64,000 nucleotides of DNA, taken from assembly GCF_013410115.1 (NCBI RefSeq), contig NZ_JACCCV010000002.1:1922001-1986000 (forward strand), read 5' to 3'. The translations under genes and the position numbers were made by a program. Of this stretch, positions 33,498 through 43,220 are shown in pieces. Within the stretch, counting starts at the first letter, position 1. Each line of letters starts with the position of its first letter. The DNA comes from Tunturiibacter gelidiferens (GTDB lineage: Bacteria > Acidobacteriota > Terriglobia > Terriglobales > Acidobacteriaceae). The notes beneath the pieces are model-generated. The model saw only the letters and a list, made by a program, of their open reading frames with translations, was not told where the DNA came from and searched no databases.

Positions 33498-33689
33498 TTA
33501 CTTGGAAGAGTTACGACGAGCCTTGATGCGAGCACGTACCGAAACGAAAAATGCACCTGCGGAGCCTACGACAGCAAGAATCGCTGTCGGATTTTCCGGA
33601 GAGTTCACGCAACCGTCTTGAGCGTGCAGCGGAAGGGCGACGGAAGAGAGGAGGGCGATGCCGGCTAGTAAGAAACAGGTTTTCTTCAT
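33498..33689 (-). CDS. Small TM-motif-TM exosortase partner (PENPT motif)
   Basis: 63 residues. There is an N-terminal signal or helix (KKTCFLLAGIALLSSVALPL), a short middle GCVNSPENPTAIL, a second hydrophobic stretch (AVVGSAGAFFVSV) and a basic tail RIKARRNSSK. The proline motif, helix and Arg/Lys end are the layout of an exosortase sorting signal, here making up almost the whole mature protein. ATG 33689 has GAGGA seven bases before it. It lies 63 bases upstream of the exosortase gene with a good promoter, so the pair is one unit. Confidence 0.8.
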   Translation of the reverse strand: MKKTCFLLAGIALLSSVALPLHAQDGCVNSPENPTAILAVVGSAGAFFVSVRARIKARRNSSK

Positions 33690-33706
33690 TGGTGTCCTCA
33701 ATTGGG

Positions 33707-33735
33707 AAGGTACCGTTACGAAAGTTGAAAGTCAA
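33707..33735 (-). promoter_or_regulatory. Sigma-70-like promoter of the exosortase unit
   Basis: On the - strand TTGACT (33730-33735) and TACCTT (33707-33712) are 17 bases apart, 18 bases ahead of the start at 33689. The -35 box is part of a small inverted repeat GTTGAAAGTCAAC on the + strand. No operator of known type is seen. Confidence 0.5.
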
Positions 33736-33947
33736 CGCAGAATGACTTCCACTTCATAACACTTTTGGGTACCCTGATCATTTTCACCGCCTGTCTACAA
33801 AGTCTCGCAGACACCATGGCGGCTTCGCCGACGTCCTGCCGCAAAACAGACGCTCCAAAGGACTTGCCCATTCTTTCTCCACAGGCGGCAGCTGAATCGC
33901 TATATCCCAGTTATACCTGGACTTAAGTTGTACAGACCGCGCTTTCG

Positions 33948-36644
33948 TCATTTTGGCTGAAGCTGAAGCCAGGTATGCAACCTCGACTCCTGAACCGACT
34001 GCAATTTAATGCAGTCATTGATACTATCAACAGCCTTTGCAAGGGTCCGTTCGACCGCCGCAACCTTGTGGATAGCAAAGAAATCGGTCACCTCGTCCCT
34101 CTGTTTGACCGTGCAGAAGGCCCCCGTGGCTCCCACCACCTCAGCCCCCGACGACACCGTAAACTGAGCGCTCACCTTCTCCCAGTTCTGCCGCATATAT
34201 CCCCAGGCCTGATCTCGGGTCTCGCGATCGCGCAGCAGCTCCGCCAACATGGTCCAGCTATCCTGATTTCGAACCTCTCCCGAGGCGATCAGGTCGAGCG
34301 TGCGTCTTACCAGCGAACGATCGCGAAACCGCGCCAGCAGCCGCAGCGCATCGGTCTGTTGTCCGGGATCGCTGAAGTTCCTGCTCACCGCAAGCACCTT
34401 ATCGTAAAGCCCCGCGTCGCCGTTGGCTGCGCTCACCTGCACTGCCGCGTCCGCCAGCGTCGGATCCTGCGTCTTATCCTTTTTATTGTCCACGGCGAAG
34501 ACCCGTGCGGTTAGCAGCTTTGCCTCAGCCAGAACCGCAGTATCATGAGCCTCCCCCAGCAGCTCAAACAGCGTCCCACGAAGCTGCTGACGATCGAACG
34601 GCTCCTTCTTCACCGGGCTCCCGAGTGCCGAGTACACCGGCCCGAACTGCCGTTGCAACACCGCCGCCAGCTCAGCGCGATCCGCATCGCTCGCTATATC
34701 CGAATCGATCTTCTCGATCGCCTGATGCGCTGTATCGAGCACACCCGCACTGGAGTCTCCCTTCAGGGCCATTACCAGATTTAGAAAATCCCCCACATCT
34801 GTCTGCCCTGACTGCACCAGAGCCCAGCGATCCCCCAGCAGACCGATTCGCTCCGGCGGCGTCATCGAACTCTCCGCCTTCGCATCAATCGCGCTGAACT
34901 GCGCCGGTGTGTACGCCGTTCGGTAGTACCCCTTTGCCGCAGCATTGCTATAGAAGAACGGCAACCCAGCATCCACTGGCAGGGGGAGGCTGGAGTCCCC
35001 TGGCGTCAGCACCCGGCAGATCGGCTCGCCAGTCGTCTTGAGACACACCGGCACCGTCCACTCCTGCACTCGCCCGTCCACCGGCCGATTCGCCTCATCA
35101 TCGGACAGAAAAAACCTGCTCTGCCTCACCGGGACGCTCCCAGCCTGCCGCTCCGAGAACGTCAGCAGCGGCACCCCAGGCTGCGTCACAAAGCTCGACA
35201 TGATTTTATCCACCGGTAGGTGCGAGTTCGCCGTCTGTGCACTCCAGAAGTCTTCCGCGGTCGCATTCGCATAGAGATGCGCCTGCAGATAGTTATGCAC
35301 TCCCTGCCGAAAGACCTCCTTCCCCAGATAGTTCTCTACCATGCCGATCACGGCCCCGGCCTTGCCATACGCAATCCCGTCGAACATCTCGTTAATCTGA
35401 TCCGGAGTATTCGCCGTCGCGCGAATCGTTCTTGTAGTCCTCTGCGCATCGAGATTCAGCGTCTCGTTCAGCCCCTGCGCGTCATCCTGGTCAAAGTTCC
35501 ACTCCGGGTGCCACACGGCCACCGGCTTGGTCTCCATCCAGCTCGCGAAGCCTTCGTTCAGCCACAGATTGTCCCACCACTGCATCGTCACCATATCGCC
35601 GAACCACTGATGCGCCATCTCATGCGCCACCACCGCCGCAACCCGCTTCTTCTCGGGAATATCGCCGGTCTTCGCATTCACCAGCAGGTCGGTCTCGCGA
35701 TACGTGATGCACCCGAAGTTCTCCATCGCGCCCGCTTCAAAGTCTGGCAGCGCGACCATATCCAGCTTCGACATCGGATACTTGATTCCAAAGTAAGTGT
35801 CGTAATAGTGCAGAACGTACTTCGCCGACTCCAGCGCAAACCTCGTCAGCTCCACCTTGTCAGGCGTCGAACAGACACGAATCGGCACTCCATCCGACTT
35901 GCCCTCCGTGCATTTGAAGTCACCCACCAGAAAGGCAACCAGGTAGGTCGACATCTTCGGCGTCGTCGCAAACCGAATCGTATGTTTGCCCGCCACCGGC
36001 CCCGCTTTATCCGAGATCATGTTCGAGTTCGAGATCGCCGTATCGCCGCTATCGACGACCACCGCAATGTCATACGTAGCCTTCAGCGCAGGTTCATCGA
36101 AGCCTGGAAATGCACGTCGCGCATCGGTAGGCTCAAACTGCGTCACCGCATAGTTGCGCGCTTTAGTCTTCGAAAGATAGAACCCCCGCAGCTTATCGTT
36201 CAGCACCCCCGAATAACGAATCGCCAGCGTGACCCTCCCCGCGGGCAGCTCCTCGGCAAAGCTAAACGTGGCCTGCTCCTTCTCGCCGTCAAGCGTCACA
36301 GTTGCGCTCTGCGGATGCCGATCCGCCTCAACCGGGTTCAGCGACTTCGGCTGCGATCCCAGCTTGCCATACGAGTACGCAGCCACCGGCAGAACATAGG
36401 CCTTCACCACGCCAAACTTAAGCTCCGCCGCATTCAGCGTGATTCGCTTGCTGGGAACATCCAGCACAACATCGATCGTCTCTTCGCCGCTAAAGGTCGC
36501 CGACTTCAAATCCGGCGTTACCATCAGCCCATAGTGCTCCGGGTGGACGTCGACGGGTAGCCGCTGCGCTTGCACTCCAACGGTTGTGAAAACAAAGAGA
36601 GCAAAAGCAGAAAGGATAGAAGCAGAGTCACGAACGAGCATCAA
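33948..36644 (-). CDS. Exported M1-family aminopeptidase
   Basis: An 898-residue zinc aminopeptidase removing N-terminal residues from peptides. There is a signal peptide of about 26 residues ending GVQAQ. The substrate-binding motif GAMENFG is near residue 305, the zinc site HEMAHQWFGD near 340 and the third ligand Glu in WLNEGFASW near 363, with the catalytic Tyr region following. A long C-terminal ERAP1-like helical domain (about 540-890) is present. Export and full length point to a periplasmic scavenging role. It is a single gene, 54 bases upstream of nothing on its own strand except the exosortase unit further on. Confidence 0.94.
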   Translation of the reverse strand: MMLVRDSASILSAFALFVFTTVGVQAQRLPVDVHPEHYGLMVTPDLKSATFSGEETIDVVLDVPSKRITLNAAELKFGVVKAYVLPVAAYSYGKLGSQPKSLNPVEADRHPQSATVTLDGEKEQATFSFAEELPAGRVTLAIRYSGVLNDKLRGFYLSKTKARNYAVTQFEPTDARRAFPGFDEPALKATYDIAVVVDSGDTAISNSNMISDKAGPVAGKHTIRFATTPKMSTYLVAFLVGDFKCTEGKSDGVPIRVCSTPDKVELTRFALESAKYVLHYYDTYFGIKYPMSKLDMVALPDFEAGAMENFGCITYRETDLLVNAKTGDIPEKKRVAAVVAHEMAHQWFGDMVTMQWWDNLWLNEGFASWMETKPVAVWHPEWNFDQDDAQGLNETLNLDAQRTTRTIRATANTPDQINEMFDGIAYGKAGAVIGMVENYLGKEVFRQGVHNYLQAHLYANATAEDFWSAQTANSHLPVDKIMSSFVTQPGVPLLTFSERQAGSVPVRQSRFFLSDDEANRPVDGRVQEWTVPVCLKTTGEPICRVLTPGDSSLPLPVDAGLPFFYSNAAAKGYYRTAYTPAQFSAIDAKAESSMTPPERIGLLGDRWALVQSGQTDVGDFLNLVMALKGDSSAGVLDTAHQAIEKIDSDIASDADRAELAAVLQRQFGPVYSALGSPVKKEPFDRQQLRGTLFELLGEAHDTAVLAEAKLLTARVFAVDNKKDKTQDPTLADAAVQVSAANGDAGLYDKVLAVSRNFSDPGQQTDALRLLARFRDRSLVRRTLDLIASGEVRNQDSWTMLAELLRDRETRDQAWGYMRQNWEKVSAQFTVSSGAEVVGATGAFCTVKQRDEVTDFFAIHKVAAVERTLAKAVDSINDCIKLQSVQESRLHTWLQLQPK

Positions 36645-36698
36645 AGAGGGCCTCGAAACGATGGAAGTGTTTTTCTAAAGAGCGGCTTCGCTGGCAAC

Positions 36699-37526
36699 TT
36701 ACTTAACACGTCCCACGCAAAGCCGCGCCGGACGGTGCTCCGTGATTGAGACAGTCTCCGCGGCAACCTCTGCAGCAGCGCACAGCCTCTGCCAGTCCTC
36801 CACGACAAAGCTGCGCCGGATCGACACCGGCCCATCGTTCTTCACAAACGGGTGCCAGCTCGCAAACCGCGCCCACAGCCGAAACAGGTGGTATGGCACC
36901 GGCTTGCGATGAAGATCGTCGATAAACCATCCCCTCCGCGCCGTCTGCTCCATCCAACGCAAAAACAGCACGATCTGCGAATTGGTCAGGTGGTGCGTTA
37001 ACAAGGAACAGAGGACGACATCGATAGGTCCTTGGGTGTGATCGGCCAGCGCATCCCCAACCAGCCACTCAATCTGCTGGCTCGACGGAGTCGCCTCCCG
37101 CGCGGCGCGAATCGCATCCGGATTGAGATCGATACCCGTCAGCCTTACGCGAACTCCACGCCTGGCCGCCCATCGATCGATCGTCCGCAGCGTATCGCCA
37201 TAGCCGCACCCAACATCCACCACGCGCAGCGGAGCCGCCGAAGGATACGCAGCCACCAACCCCTCCAGCCACCTAAGCGTAGGCCGCTGCGCGAACGTGA
37301 GCCGATTGACGCGGGCAATATCATGCAGGCACGCGCGAAGCTCCTCATAAGGACACGGCAGATCCATCCATTCGATCAGATTGGCGCGCTGCGAAAAATC
37401 GAGCCCGTCCGCAAACGCCGGCGAGGGAAACGCTGGTAGCGAAGCTACTGCAATGTCTTCGGAAGAAAGGGCATCGAGGATTTCTTGGGGCGAGATTTCG
37501 GGGGAAGTGATAGAAGTGGTGGGCAA
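36699..37526 (-). CDS. SAM-dependent methyltransferase
   Basis: A 275-residue class I methyltransferase. Motif I is VVDVGCGYGDTLRTID, the acidic motif II is LTGIDLNPDAIRAA, then VLCSLLTHHLTNSQIVLFLRWM. The C-terminal part has RRGWFIDDLHRKPVPYHLFRLWARF, seen in methyltransferases that sit beside type III polyketide synthases, though none is adjacent here. The upstream-most start is a TTG at 37526 without a clear ribosome site, so the true N-terminus is uncertain and the first 40 residues are less convincing than the rest. Confidence 0.82.
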   Translation of the reverse strand: MPTTSITSPEISPQEILDALSSEDIAVASLPAFPSPAFADGLDFSQRANLIEWMDLPCPYEELRACLHDIARVNRLTFAQRPTLRWLEGLVAAYPSAAPLRVVDVGCGYGDTLRTIDRWAARRGVRVRLTGIDLNPDAIRAAREATPSSQQIEWLVGDALADHTQGPIDVVLCSLLTHHLTNSQIVLFLRWMEQTARRGWFIDDLHRKPVPYHLFRLWARFASWHPFVKNDGPVSIRRSFVVEDWQRLCAAAEVAAETVSITEHRPARLCVGRVK

Positions 37527-37584
37527 GATGGTCCGCGATCAGTATAACGGCTTGAGAGAAAAAGACTTGAGGGAAACCTGCCCT

Positions 37585-37628
37585 ATAAAAGAAGTCGAAG
37601 AGCCAGAATATCTCCAGGATCTGGCTCT
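37585..37628 (-). terminator. Hairpin terminator downstream of glk
   Basis: On the - strand AGAGCCAGA and TCTGGCTCT (37620-37628 and 37599-37607) form a nine-base stem with a 12-base loop, followed by TCGACTTCTTTT. It lies between glk and the methyltransferase and would separate them. The T run is imperfect. Confidence 0.6.
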
Positions 37629-37773
37629 CTCCTCTGACTCGATCTTCTTTGCAAAGGAAGCATATTCCAGAAATTTCATCCCGCGCGAATTCTGTCAATC
37701 CCCCGGACGCGAAAGATCCTCCTTAAAATAAAAGCAAATTTGAGCGGCCTCCGGTGGTTCCTCACGAGAGCCT

Positions 37774-38820
37774 TCAGTGGGCCTTAACAGAAGCAGCACG
37801 TTCGGAATAACCCGAGTTTTCCGACGCGCGAGCCTCAGCATAAGCCGCCGCCCCCAGCAGGGCGCAGGTATCATCTAGGATCACGCGAACCGGAACCGAC
37901 TCAACCAGTGGCGACAACCGCCCCTTGTCGATGAACGCCTGGGTAAAGGTCCCGTTCTTCAACGTCTTCAAAATCTTCGGAGCGATCCCCCCGCCAAGGT
38001 ACATCCCGCCGGTCGCAAGCACCTGCAGCGCGATGTTGCCCGCCTCAGCGCCATACGCTCCAGTGAAGATCTTCATCGTCTCAAAGCACAGCGAGCTCGA
38101 ACCGTCCTCGGCACACTCCCCGATCACCGCGTTCGGGTCCTCACACTGCATCCGGTCGTGCAGCCACCCCGGCTCGGCGATCTTTTCAACATCGCGCAGA
38201 AAAGAGTAGATGTTCTTGATGCCAAGGCCGGAAACCACCCGCTCCCAGCTCACCCGTCCCTTCAGCATAGAGCGCAAGTACTCCAGCAGCGCAATCTCGC
38301 GATTACTCCGCGCCGCAAAGTCGGCGTGGCCACCCTCAGACGCGATCGGGCGGTGCTTCTGACCATCCCAGATCAGCAGCGCCTGGCCCAGCCCTGTCCC
38401 CGCAGCCATCAGGCCCGCATGTCCGGTAGCCTCGGGGTCGCCCTCGTGCAGCGTAAAGATGCTCTCGGGCGCAAGCTCCGGGATACCATAACCGTTCGCT
38501 TCAAGGTCATTGATCAGAGATATATGAGGAATCGAAAGAGACTTCACCAGATCGCGCGTATCCAGCGTCCACGGCAGGTTCGTCAGCTTCAGTCGCCCAT
38601 CGCGGACCGGCCCCGGACAACCGAAACAAGCCCCAAAAATATCCCCTCCCTGCGTCGCATTGGTCCCGTCTCCGGCCAGAAACTTGTGAACCACGTCATC
38701 CAGGCTCGCGAACTCATGCGCCGGAAACTTCTGGTCGCGGATCGGGTGCAGACGCCCATTGGCGAAGTCGTACAGTGCAAGGTGAACCTTTGTTCCGCCA
38801 ACGTCCCCAGCGAGAATCAT
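37774..38820 (-). CDS. glk: Glucokinase
   Basis: Phosphorylates glucose to glucose 6-phosphate with ATP. The 348 residues are of the Glk (non-ROK) family: LAGDVGGTKVHLALYD phosphate loop, GACFGCPGPVRDGR, LTNLPWTLDTRDL, ISLINDLEANGYGI with the catalytic Asp, MAAGTGLGQALLIW, SEGGHADFAARS (glucose-binding Glu and His region) and VLATGGMYLGGGIAPK. Its ATG directly follows the pgl stop (TAGATG), so translation is coupled. With the glucoamylase and zwf nearby it feeds glucose into the pentose phosphate route. Confidence 0.96.
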   Translation of the reverse strand: MILAGDVGGTKVHLALYDFANGRLHPIRDQKFPAHEFASLDDVVHKFLAGDGTNATQGGDIFGACFGCPGPVRDGRLKLTNLPWTLDTRDLVKSLSIPHISLINDLEANGYGIPELAPESIFTLHEGDPEATGHAGLMAAGTGLGQALLIWDGQKHRPIASEGGHADFAARSNREIALLEYLRSMLKGRVSWERVVSGLGIKNIYSFLRDVEKIAEPGWLHDRMQCEDPNAVIGECAEDGSSSLCFETMKIFTGAYGAEAGNIALQVLATGGMYLGGGIAPKILKTLKNGTFTQAFIDKGRLSPLVESVPVRVILDDTCALLGAAAYAEARASENSGYSERAASVKAH

Positions 38821-39618
38821 CTATTTGAGCTCCAAAGTTCCGGTCGAATCAGAATTCGCCGGTGCAGGCAGCTTAGCCGCTGCAGCCGAGTCGAGCAAGA
38901 GGGTCAATTGTCCGCTGGCCGGTCGAATCAGCTGCGAGGGATGAACCTCCGGCTGGTATGGCCCCAGGAAAACATCGTGCAGAACCTGCGCCTTCCCCGT
39001 GCCCTCGATCAAAAACGCCACCTCCCGGCCTTGATTGATGACCGGCCACGTCAGGGTGATACGCCACGTATCCTTTTGTGGAACATGGTTTGGCACCACG
39101 ATGTGGCTCATCTCGTTCAGCGCGTCCGTATGTGGAAACAGCGAGGCCGTATGCCCGTCGTCGCCCATACCCAGCAGCACCAGGTCGAACGTAGGTGTCT
39201 CTGCGCCCTCGAGCTTGAACGTATTTCGAATCGTCGACTCGTACCGGGCCGCAGCAACATCGGGCGGAAGCTCCCCCTCCATCCGATGAACGCGCTCCGC
39301 CGGCAGTGGAACCTTCGAGAGCAGCGCTTCCTTGGTCATGCGGTAGTTCGACTCCGCATTGTCAGGTGGCACGCAGCGCTCATCGACCCAGTAGAGATCG
39401 AGCTTGTCCCACGGAACCTGCTTGAGAAACGGCTCCGCCGGGTCCGCCAGCAGACCGAACATGGTTTTGGGCGTCGTGCCGCCGGAGATGGCGATGCGAG
39501 CCATTCCACGCGACGCAGCGGCCTTCCCCGCCGCCTCGGTAAAGAGCTGCGCACCGGCCCGAGCCGTGGCTGCTGGTGTTGGCGATACGCGATACGTAAC
39601 CGAAACTGGACGGGGCAT
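38821..39618 (-). CDS. pgl: 6-phosphogluconolactonase
   Basis: Hydrolyses 6-phosphogluconolactone, the second oxidative pentose phosphate step. The 265 residues carry IAISGGTTPKTMFGLLA, LDLYWVDERCVPPDNAESNYRM, VHRMEGELPPDVAAARYE, FDLVLLGMGDDGHTASLFP and RITLTWPVINQGREVAFL, all typical. The start ATG 39618 (MPRPVSVTYRV) has GAGAG four bases upstream; an upstream in-frame start would add 21 residues not typical of the family. It is followed without gap by glk. Confidence 0.95.
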   Translation of the reverse strand: MPRPVSVTYRVSPTPAATARAGAQLFTEAAGKAAASRGMARIAISGGTTPKTMFGLLADPAEPFLKQVPWDKLDLYWVDERCVPPDNAESNYRMTKEALLSKVPLPAERVHRMEGELPPDVAAARYESTIRNTFKLEGAETPTFDLVLLGMGDDGHTASLFPHTDALNEMSHIVVPNHVPQKDTWRITLTWPVINQGREVAFLIEGTGKAQVLHDVFLGPYQPEVHPSQLIRPASGQLTLLLDSAAAAKLPAPANSDSTGTLELK

Positions 39619-39780
39619 AAGACTCTCGCAACGATGAAGTGGAGGTACCAACAACCCTGAAACGGACGAACTCCGGAACAAGTTTCACACGCTCCGGAGT
39701 CCAGCCGAACATTTGATGCATGACCGATGAACCGGCAACGCCGTAGAGACCTCCTCCACAGCGTGCCGTACTGCTGTTCC

Positions 39781-41328
39781 CTACAGCTCCACCCACTTCC
39801 GGCCATCCTTCGCCAGAAGCTCATCCGCGCAGTCCGGCCCCTCGGAGCCAGCCGCGTAGTTGGGGAAGTGCTTGCCCTCAACCTTGGCCCACGCCTCGAG
39901 GATCGGCGTAAACAGCGCCCAGGTCGCCTCCACGCCATCGCGGTGCGCAAACAACGTCGCATCGCCCAGCATCGCATCCAGCAACAACCGCTCATACCCG
40001 TTCGCCGAAGACTTGCCGAACGCATCCGCATAGCTGAACGCCATGTTCACCTGCGCAAGATTGGTAGTCGGCCCAGGAACCTTCGCGCCAAACTGCAGCG
40101 AGATCCCCTCATCCGGCTGAATACGCATCTTGATGATGTTCGGAGCAATATTGTCTTCACTGCTGTTGGACTTGAACAGGTGCAGCGGTGGCTGCTTGAA
40201 GACGATCGTCACCTCTGTCACACGCTTTGCCAGCCGCTTCCCAGCACGCAGGTAAAACGGCACGCCAGCCCAGCGCCAGTTTTCAATCCCCAAGCGGATC
40301 GCAGCAAAGGTTTCGGTGCTCGAAGTCGGCGACACACGATCTTCCTGGCGATAGCCAACAACCTCCTTGCCATCTACCTTGCCCGGACCATACTGCCCGC
40401 GCACTGTGTTGTTGACAGGAATGCCCTCAATCGCGCGCCAGACCTTAAGCTTCTCGGTACGCACCGCCTCAGCCTCAAACGAGTCTGGTGGTTCCATCGC
40501 CACAAACGAGAGAACCTCCATCACATGGTTCTGCAGCACATCGCGAACCGCACCCGCCTTCTCGTAAAACGGCCCACGACCTTCGATACCAATCGACTCA
40601 GCAGCCGTAATCTCGACGTGATCGATGAAGTTGCGATTCCACACCGGCTCAAAGATCCCATTGCCAAAGCGAAAGACAAGAATATTCTGAACCGTCTCCT
40701 TACCCAGGTAGTGATCGATGCGGAAGATCTGATCTTCGGCCAGCACGTCGTTGATCTCGTCGTTCAGCTGGCGCGCGGACTCCAAATCAGTGCCGAAAGG
40801 CTTCTCGATGATCACCCGTACCCAGTGCTTATCTCCAGCTTCGGGTCTCGCCATGCCGTGCTTGCCCAACCGGCGCGTGATGTCCGCAAAAAACTCCGGC
40901 GCGACCGCGAGGTAGAACAGGCGATTGCCCCTGGTGTGAAACTTGTCATCCAACTCCGCCAGATGCGCCTTCAACTTATCGAAGCCCGCATCGTCATCGA
41001 ACTCTGTCGCAAAGTACGAGATACGATCCATAAACGGCTTCAGCTTTGGATCATTCTCCTCAACACCACCGCCCTTCATGATCCCGTCCTTCATGTCCGG
41101 GCCAAACGTTGCGCTGAGATCGCGACGCGCCACTCCAACCACGGCGAAGTCTTTCGGCAAAAGACCCGACTGGTCCAGGTGATAAAGCGCCGGCAGAAGC
41201 TTCCGTTTGGTAAGATCGCCCGAAGCTCCAAAAATAACAACAATGCAGGGCTCAGGAATGCGCTCGCCCTTCTTGGTGGCATCCGCCGCCGCTGCCGAAA
41301 CGCCAACTGGTACTGTGCTCGTGCTCAT
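39781..41328 (-). CDS. zwf: Glucose-6-phosphate 1-dehydrogenase
   Basis: Oxidises glucose 6-phosphate with NADP or NAD. The 515 residues match the family. The nucleotide loop IFGASGDLTKRKL is at about 32-44, the substrate motif RIDHYLGKETVQNI is central (catalytic His next to Asp), with EKPFGTDLESA, GRGPFYEKAGAVRDVLQNH and WAGVPFYLRAGKRL. GAGGAGAGG lies three bases before the ATG. It is upstream of pgl and glk by about 160 bases on the same strand; a decarboxylating 6-phosphogluconate dehydrogenase gene is absent from this cluster. Confidence 0.97.
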   Translation of the reverse strand: MSTSTVPVGVSAAAADATKKGERIPEPCIVVIFGASGDLTKRKLLPALYHLDQSGLLPKDFAVVGVARRDLSATFGPDMKDGIMKGGGVEENDPKLKPFMDRISYFATEFDDDAGFDKLKAHLAELDDKFHTRGNRLFYLAVAPEFFADITRRLGKHGMARPEAGDKHWVRVIIEKPFGTDLESARQLNDEINDVLAEDQIFRIDHYLGKETVQNILVFRFGNGIFEPVWNRNFIDHVEITAAESIGIEGRGPFYEKAGAVRDVLQNHVMEVLSFVAMEPPDSFEAEAVRTEKLKVWRAIEGIPVNNTVRGQYGPGKVDGKEVVGYRQEDRVSPTSSTETFAAIRLGIENWRWAGVPFYLRAGKRLAKRVTEVTIVFKQPPLHLFKSNSSEDNIAPNIIKMRIQPDEGISLQFGAKVPGPTTNLAQVNMAFSYADAFGKSSANGYERLLLDAMLGDATLFAHRDGVEATWALFTPILEAWAKVEGKHFPNYAAGSEGPDCADELLAKDGRKWVEL

Positions 41329-41498
41329 AATCCTCTCCTCACAAACCTTCCATGCTGTGCCGACGATAAAACCCTGTCTGGCTAATGAAATTCAAGGTAT
41401 ATGCGCGGCGTCGATTACACCGCCTCGCACATCCGGCAAAACTACGACTTCTTGAAGCCGTGACCACCGAAGGTCCCACTTCCATCTATCTTCCTTCC

Positions 41499-42125
41499 TT
41501 ATGCGGCTCGTAAGCCAAGTTGTGCAAGCTCATCTCTCAGCTGAGCTGGTGACTCAAAACAAATCGCCTGCATGCCGAGAGCTTCCGCGGTATTGCAGTT
41601 TTCAAGCTTGTCGTCGATAAATAACGCGGTCTCCGCAAGATGGCCCGAGATCTCGATCGCAGCCCGATAGATGCCGGGATGCGGCTTCATCTCATGCACG
41701 TAGCCGGAGCAGATAAAGTAGTCGAAAAAGGGCCGCAGCCGAAACGCATCCAGACGATGTTCGTTCAACTCACGGCTCTCATTGTTGAGCGTGGCCAGCG
41801 CATACCTTCCCGACGTAGCAAGCTCTCCAAGAATATCGAAGCTCCCCGGATGAAGAATCTTGCTCTCCGCACAAACCTGCGGCCAAAGCTCAGCAAAGGT
41901 CAGATTCGGATTCTGATTCAGCACCGTTACGTTGAAGAAGTGCTCTGCCGTCGACAGTCCCCGCTCCCAGTACTGGTTCGCTTCTTCATGACGCGACTCG
42001 TAATCGACCAGATCAACACCGAGCCGAGACAGAACCTCCGTACGTTCGTCTTTGTCCCACCCATTCGTGAGCAGGACTCCGCCGATGTCCCAGAAGATCG
42101 TCTTGATGTACGAGGAAGAACTCAC
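41499..42125 (-). CDS. HAD-family hydrolase (IA type)
   Basis: A 208-residue phosphatase-like protein: motif I IFWDIGGVLL (the second motif Asp replaced by Gly, common in this subgroup), a helical cap, motif II LATLNNES, then Lys in HEMKPHPGIYRAA and acidic motif FIDDKLENCNTAEALGM. It overlaps the upstream SDR gene by ATGA, so both are co-translated. Candidate role in dephosphorylating a sugar phosphate; substrate unknown. Confidence 0.88.
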   Translation of the reverse strand: MSSSSYIKTIFWDIGGVLLTNGWDKDERTEVLSRLGVDLVDYESRHEEANQYWERGLSTAEHFFNVTVLNQNPNLTFAELWPQVCAESKILHPGSFDILGELATSGRYALATLNNESRELNEHRLDAFRLRPFFDYFICSGYVHEMKPHPGIYRAAIEISGHLAETALFIDDKLENCNTAEALGMQAICFESPAQLRDELAQLGLRAA

Positions 42126-42973
42126 TCACCCTCCGCAAAATCTGCTCCGACAGTCACCTGCTCCCAGGCGGCAATCTCTTTCTGCCAGCCATCGAGCTTG
42201 CCCTTGAATCGTTGCAGGGCGCTACGGCCCAACAAAAGATGAAGCGGTGGATCCTGAGATTCGACGACCCGGATCATAGCCTGTACAGCCTTCAGCGGAT
42301 CACCTGCCTGCTTGCCGTCGTTCTCCACAAAATACTTCCGCATATTCGCGGCCGTCTTGTCGTAGTCAGCAATTTTAGTCTTCGCGATCACGCCGGAGCG
42401 ACCCAGAAAGTCAGTGCGGAACGGACCAGGCTCAATCACGGTGACTCGAATACCCAACGGCGCAAGCTCTGCCGCTAAAGCCTCGGACAGCCCTTCAACA
42501 GCAAACTTCGTCGCGTTGTACATCCCGATCCCCGGCCCGCCAACCAGCCCGCCGATCGAAGAAAGATTGAGAATATGTCCGCTGCGTTGCTTGCGCAGAT
42601 GAGGAAGAAACGCCCGTGTCACCTTCAGCAGACCGAAGACATTGGTCTCAAACATCGGCATAAACTCCGCCTCCGAGACCTCTTCAATCGCGCCAGCAAC
42701 TCCGTAACCTGCGTTGTTGACCAGCACATCCACTTGTCCGAACTGCGCAAAGGCCTGCGTCACAGCCGAATCCACTTGGCCGGCATCCGTGACATCCAAG
42801 GCCAAAGCCTTTGCACTTCGCGGATACTGTCTTTCAAGATCTGCAACCTTGTCCAGCTTGCGAGCAGTCGCAATCACCTTGCCGCCTGACTTCAGAACCT
42901 CTTCCGCAAGCAGACGGCCAAAACCGGTCGATGCTCCCGTGATAAACCAGACACGTTGAATCGATTCAGTCAT
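42122..42973 (-). CDS. Short-chain dehydrogenase/reductase
   Basis: A 283-residue classical SDR oxidoreductase. The cofactor loop is WFITGASTGFGRLLAEE, then DVLVNNAGYGVAGAIEE, the catalytic Ser in LNLSSIGGLVGGPGIG, and Tyr/Lys in MYNATKFAVEGLSEALA, followed by VTVIEPGPFRTDFLG. The arginine in ATARKLDKV suggests NADP use. It overlaps the HAD gene downstream. Substrate unknown; retinol-dehydrogenase-like SDRs of this shape act on many carbonyls. Confidence 0.92.
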   Translation of the reverse strand: MTESIQRVWFITGASTGFGRLLAEEVLKSGGKVIATARKLDKVADLERQYPRSAKALALDVTDAGQVDSAVTQAFAQFGQVDVLVNNAGYGVAGAIEEVSEAEFMPMFETNVFGLLKVTRAFLPHLRKQRSGHILNLSSIGGLVGGPGIGMYNATKFAVEGLSEALAAELAPLGIRVTVIEPGPFRTDFLGRSGVIAKTKIADYDKTAANMRKYFVENDGKQAGDPLKAVQAMIRVVESQDPPLHLLLGRSALQRFKGKLDGWQKEIAAWEQVTVGADFAEGE

Positions 42974-43220
42974 GATCTCCAGTACTCCAAAAGGCTACGT
43001 TCTTGTGCTGAATCAATGGAAGAGCCCGTTCGAGCGTTGCAGCAGCCCCGATCATCCCGACGCCGCCCAGGCGATACATGATGCGCGAATCGCCTGCAAC
43101 CAACCCACCCAAGACTCTGCCCCCTTCATAGCGTTCAGGTTAAGATGCTCGGGCGGTGTCACAAGGCGCAAATGAGTAGTAGTCAGGCTTGAGTAGACAC
43201 AGAGTTTATTGCCAGACCAT

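Noticed and set aside
37381..37731. 116-codon + strand frame upstream of glk
   Set aside because: Mostly antisense to the methyltransferase start; no ribosome site or family resemblance.
38158..41385. Two long + strand frames (about 500 and 552 codons) opposite to glk, pgl and zwf
   Set aside because: Arg/His/Leu-rich antisense shadows of well supported enzymes.
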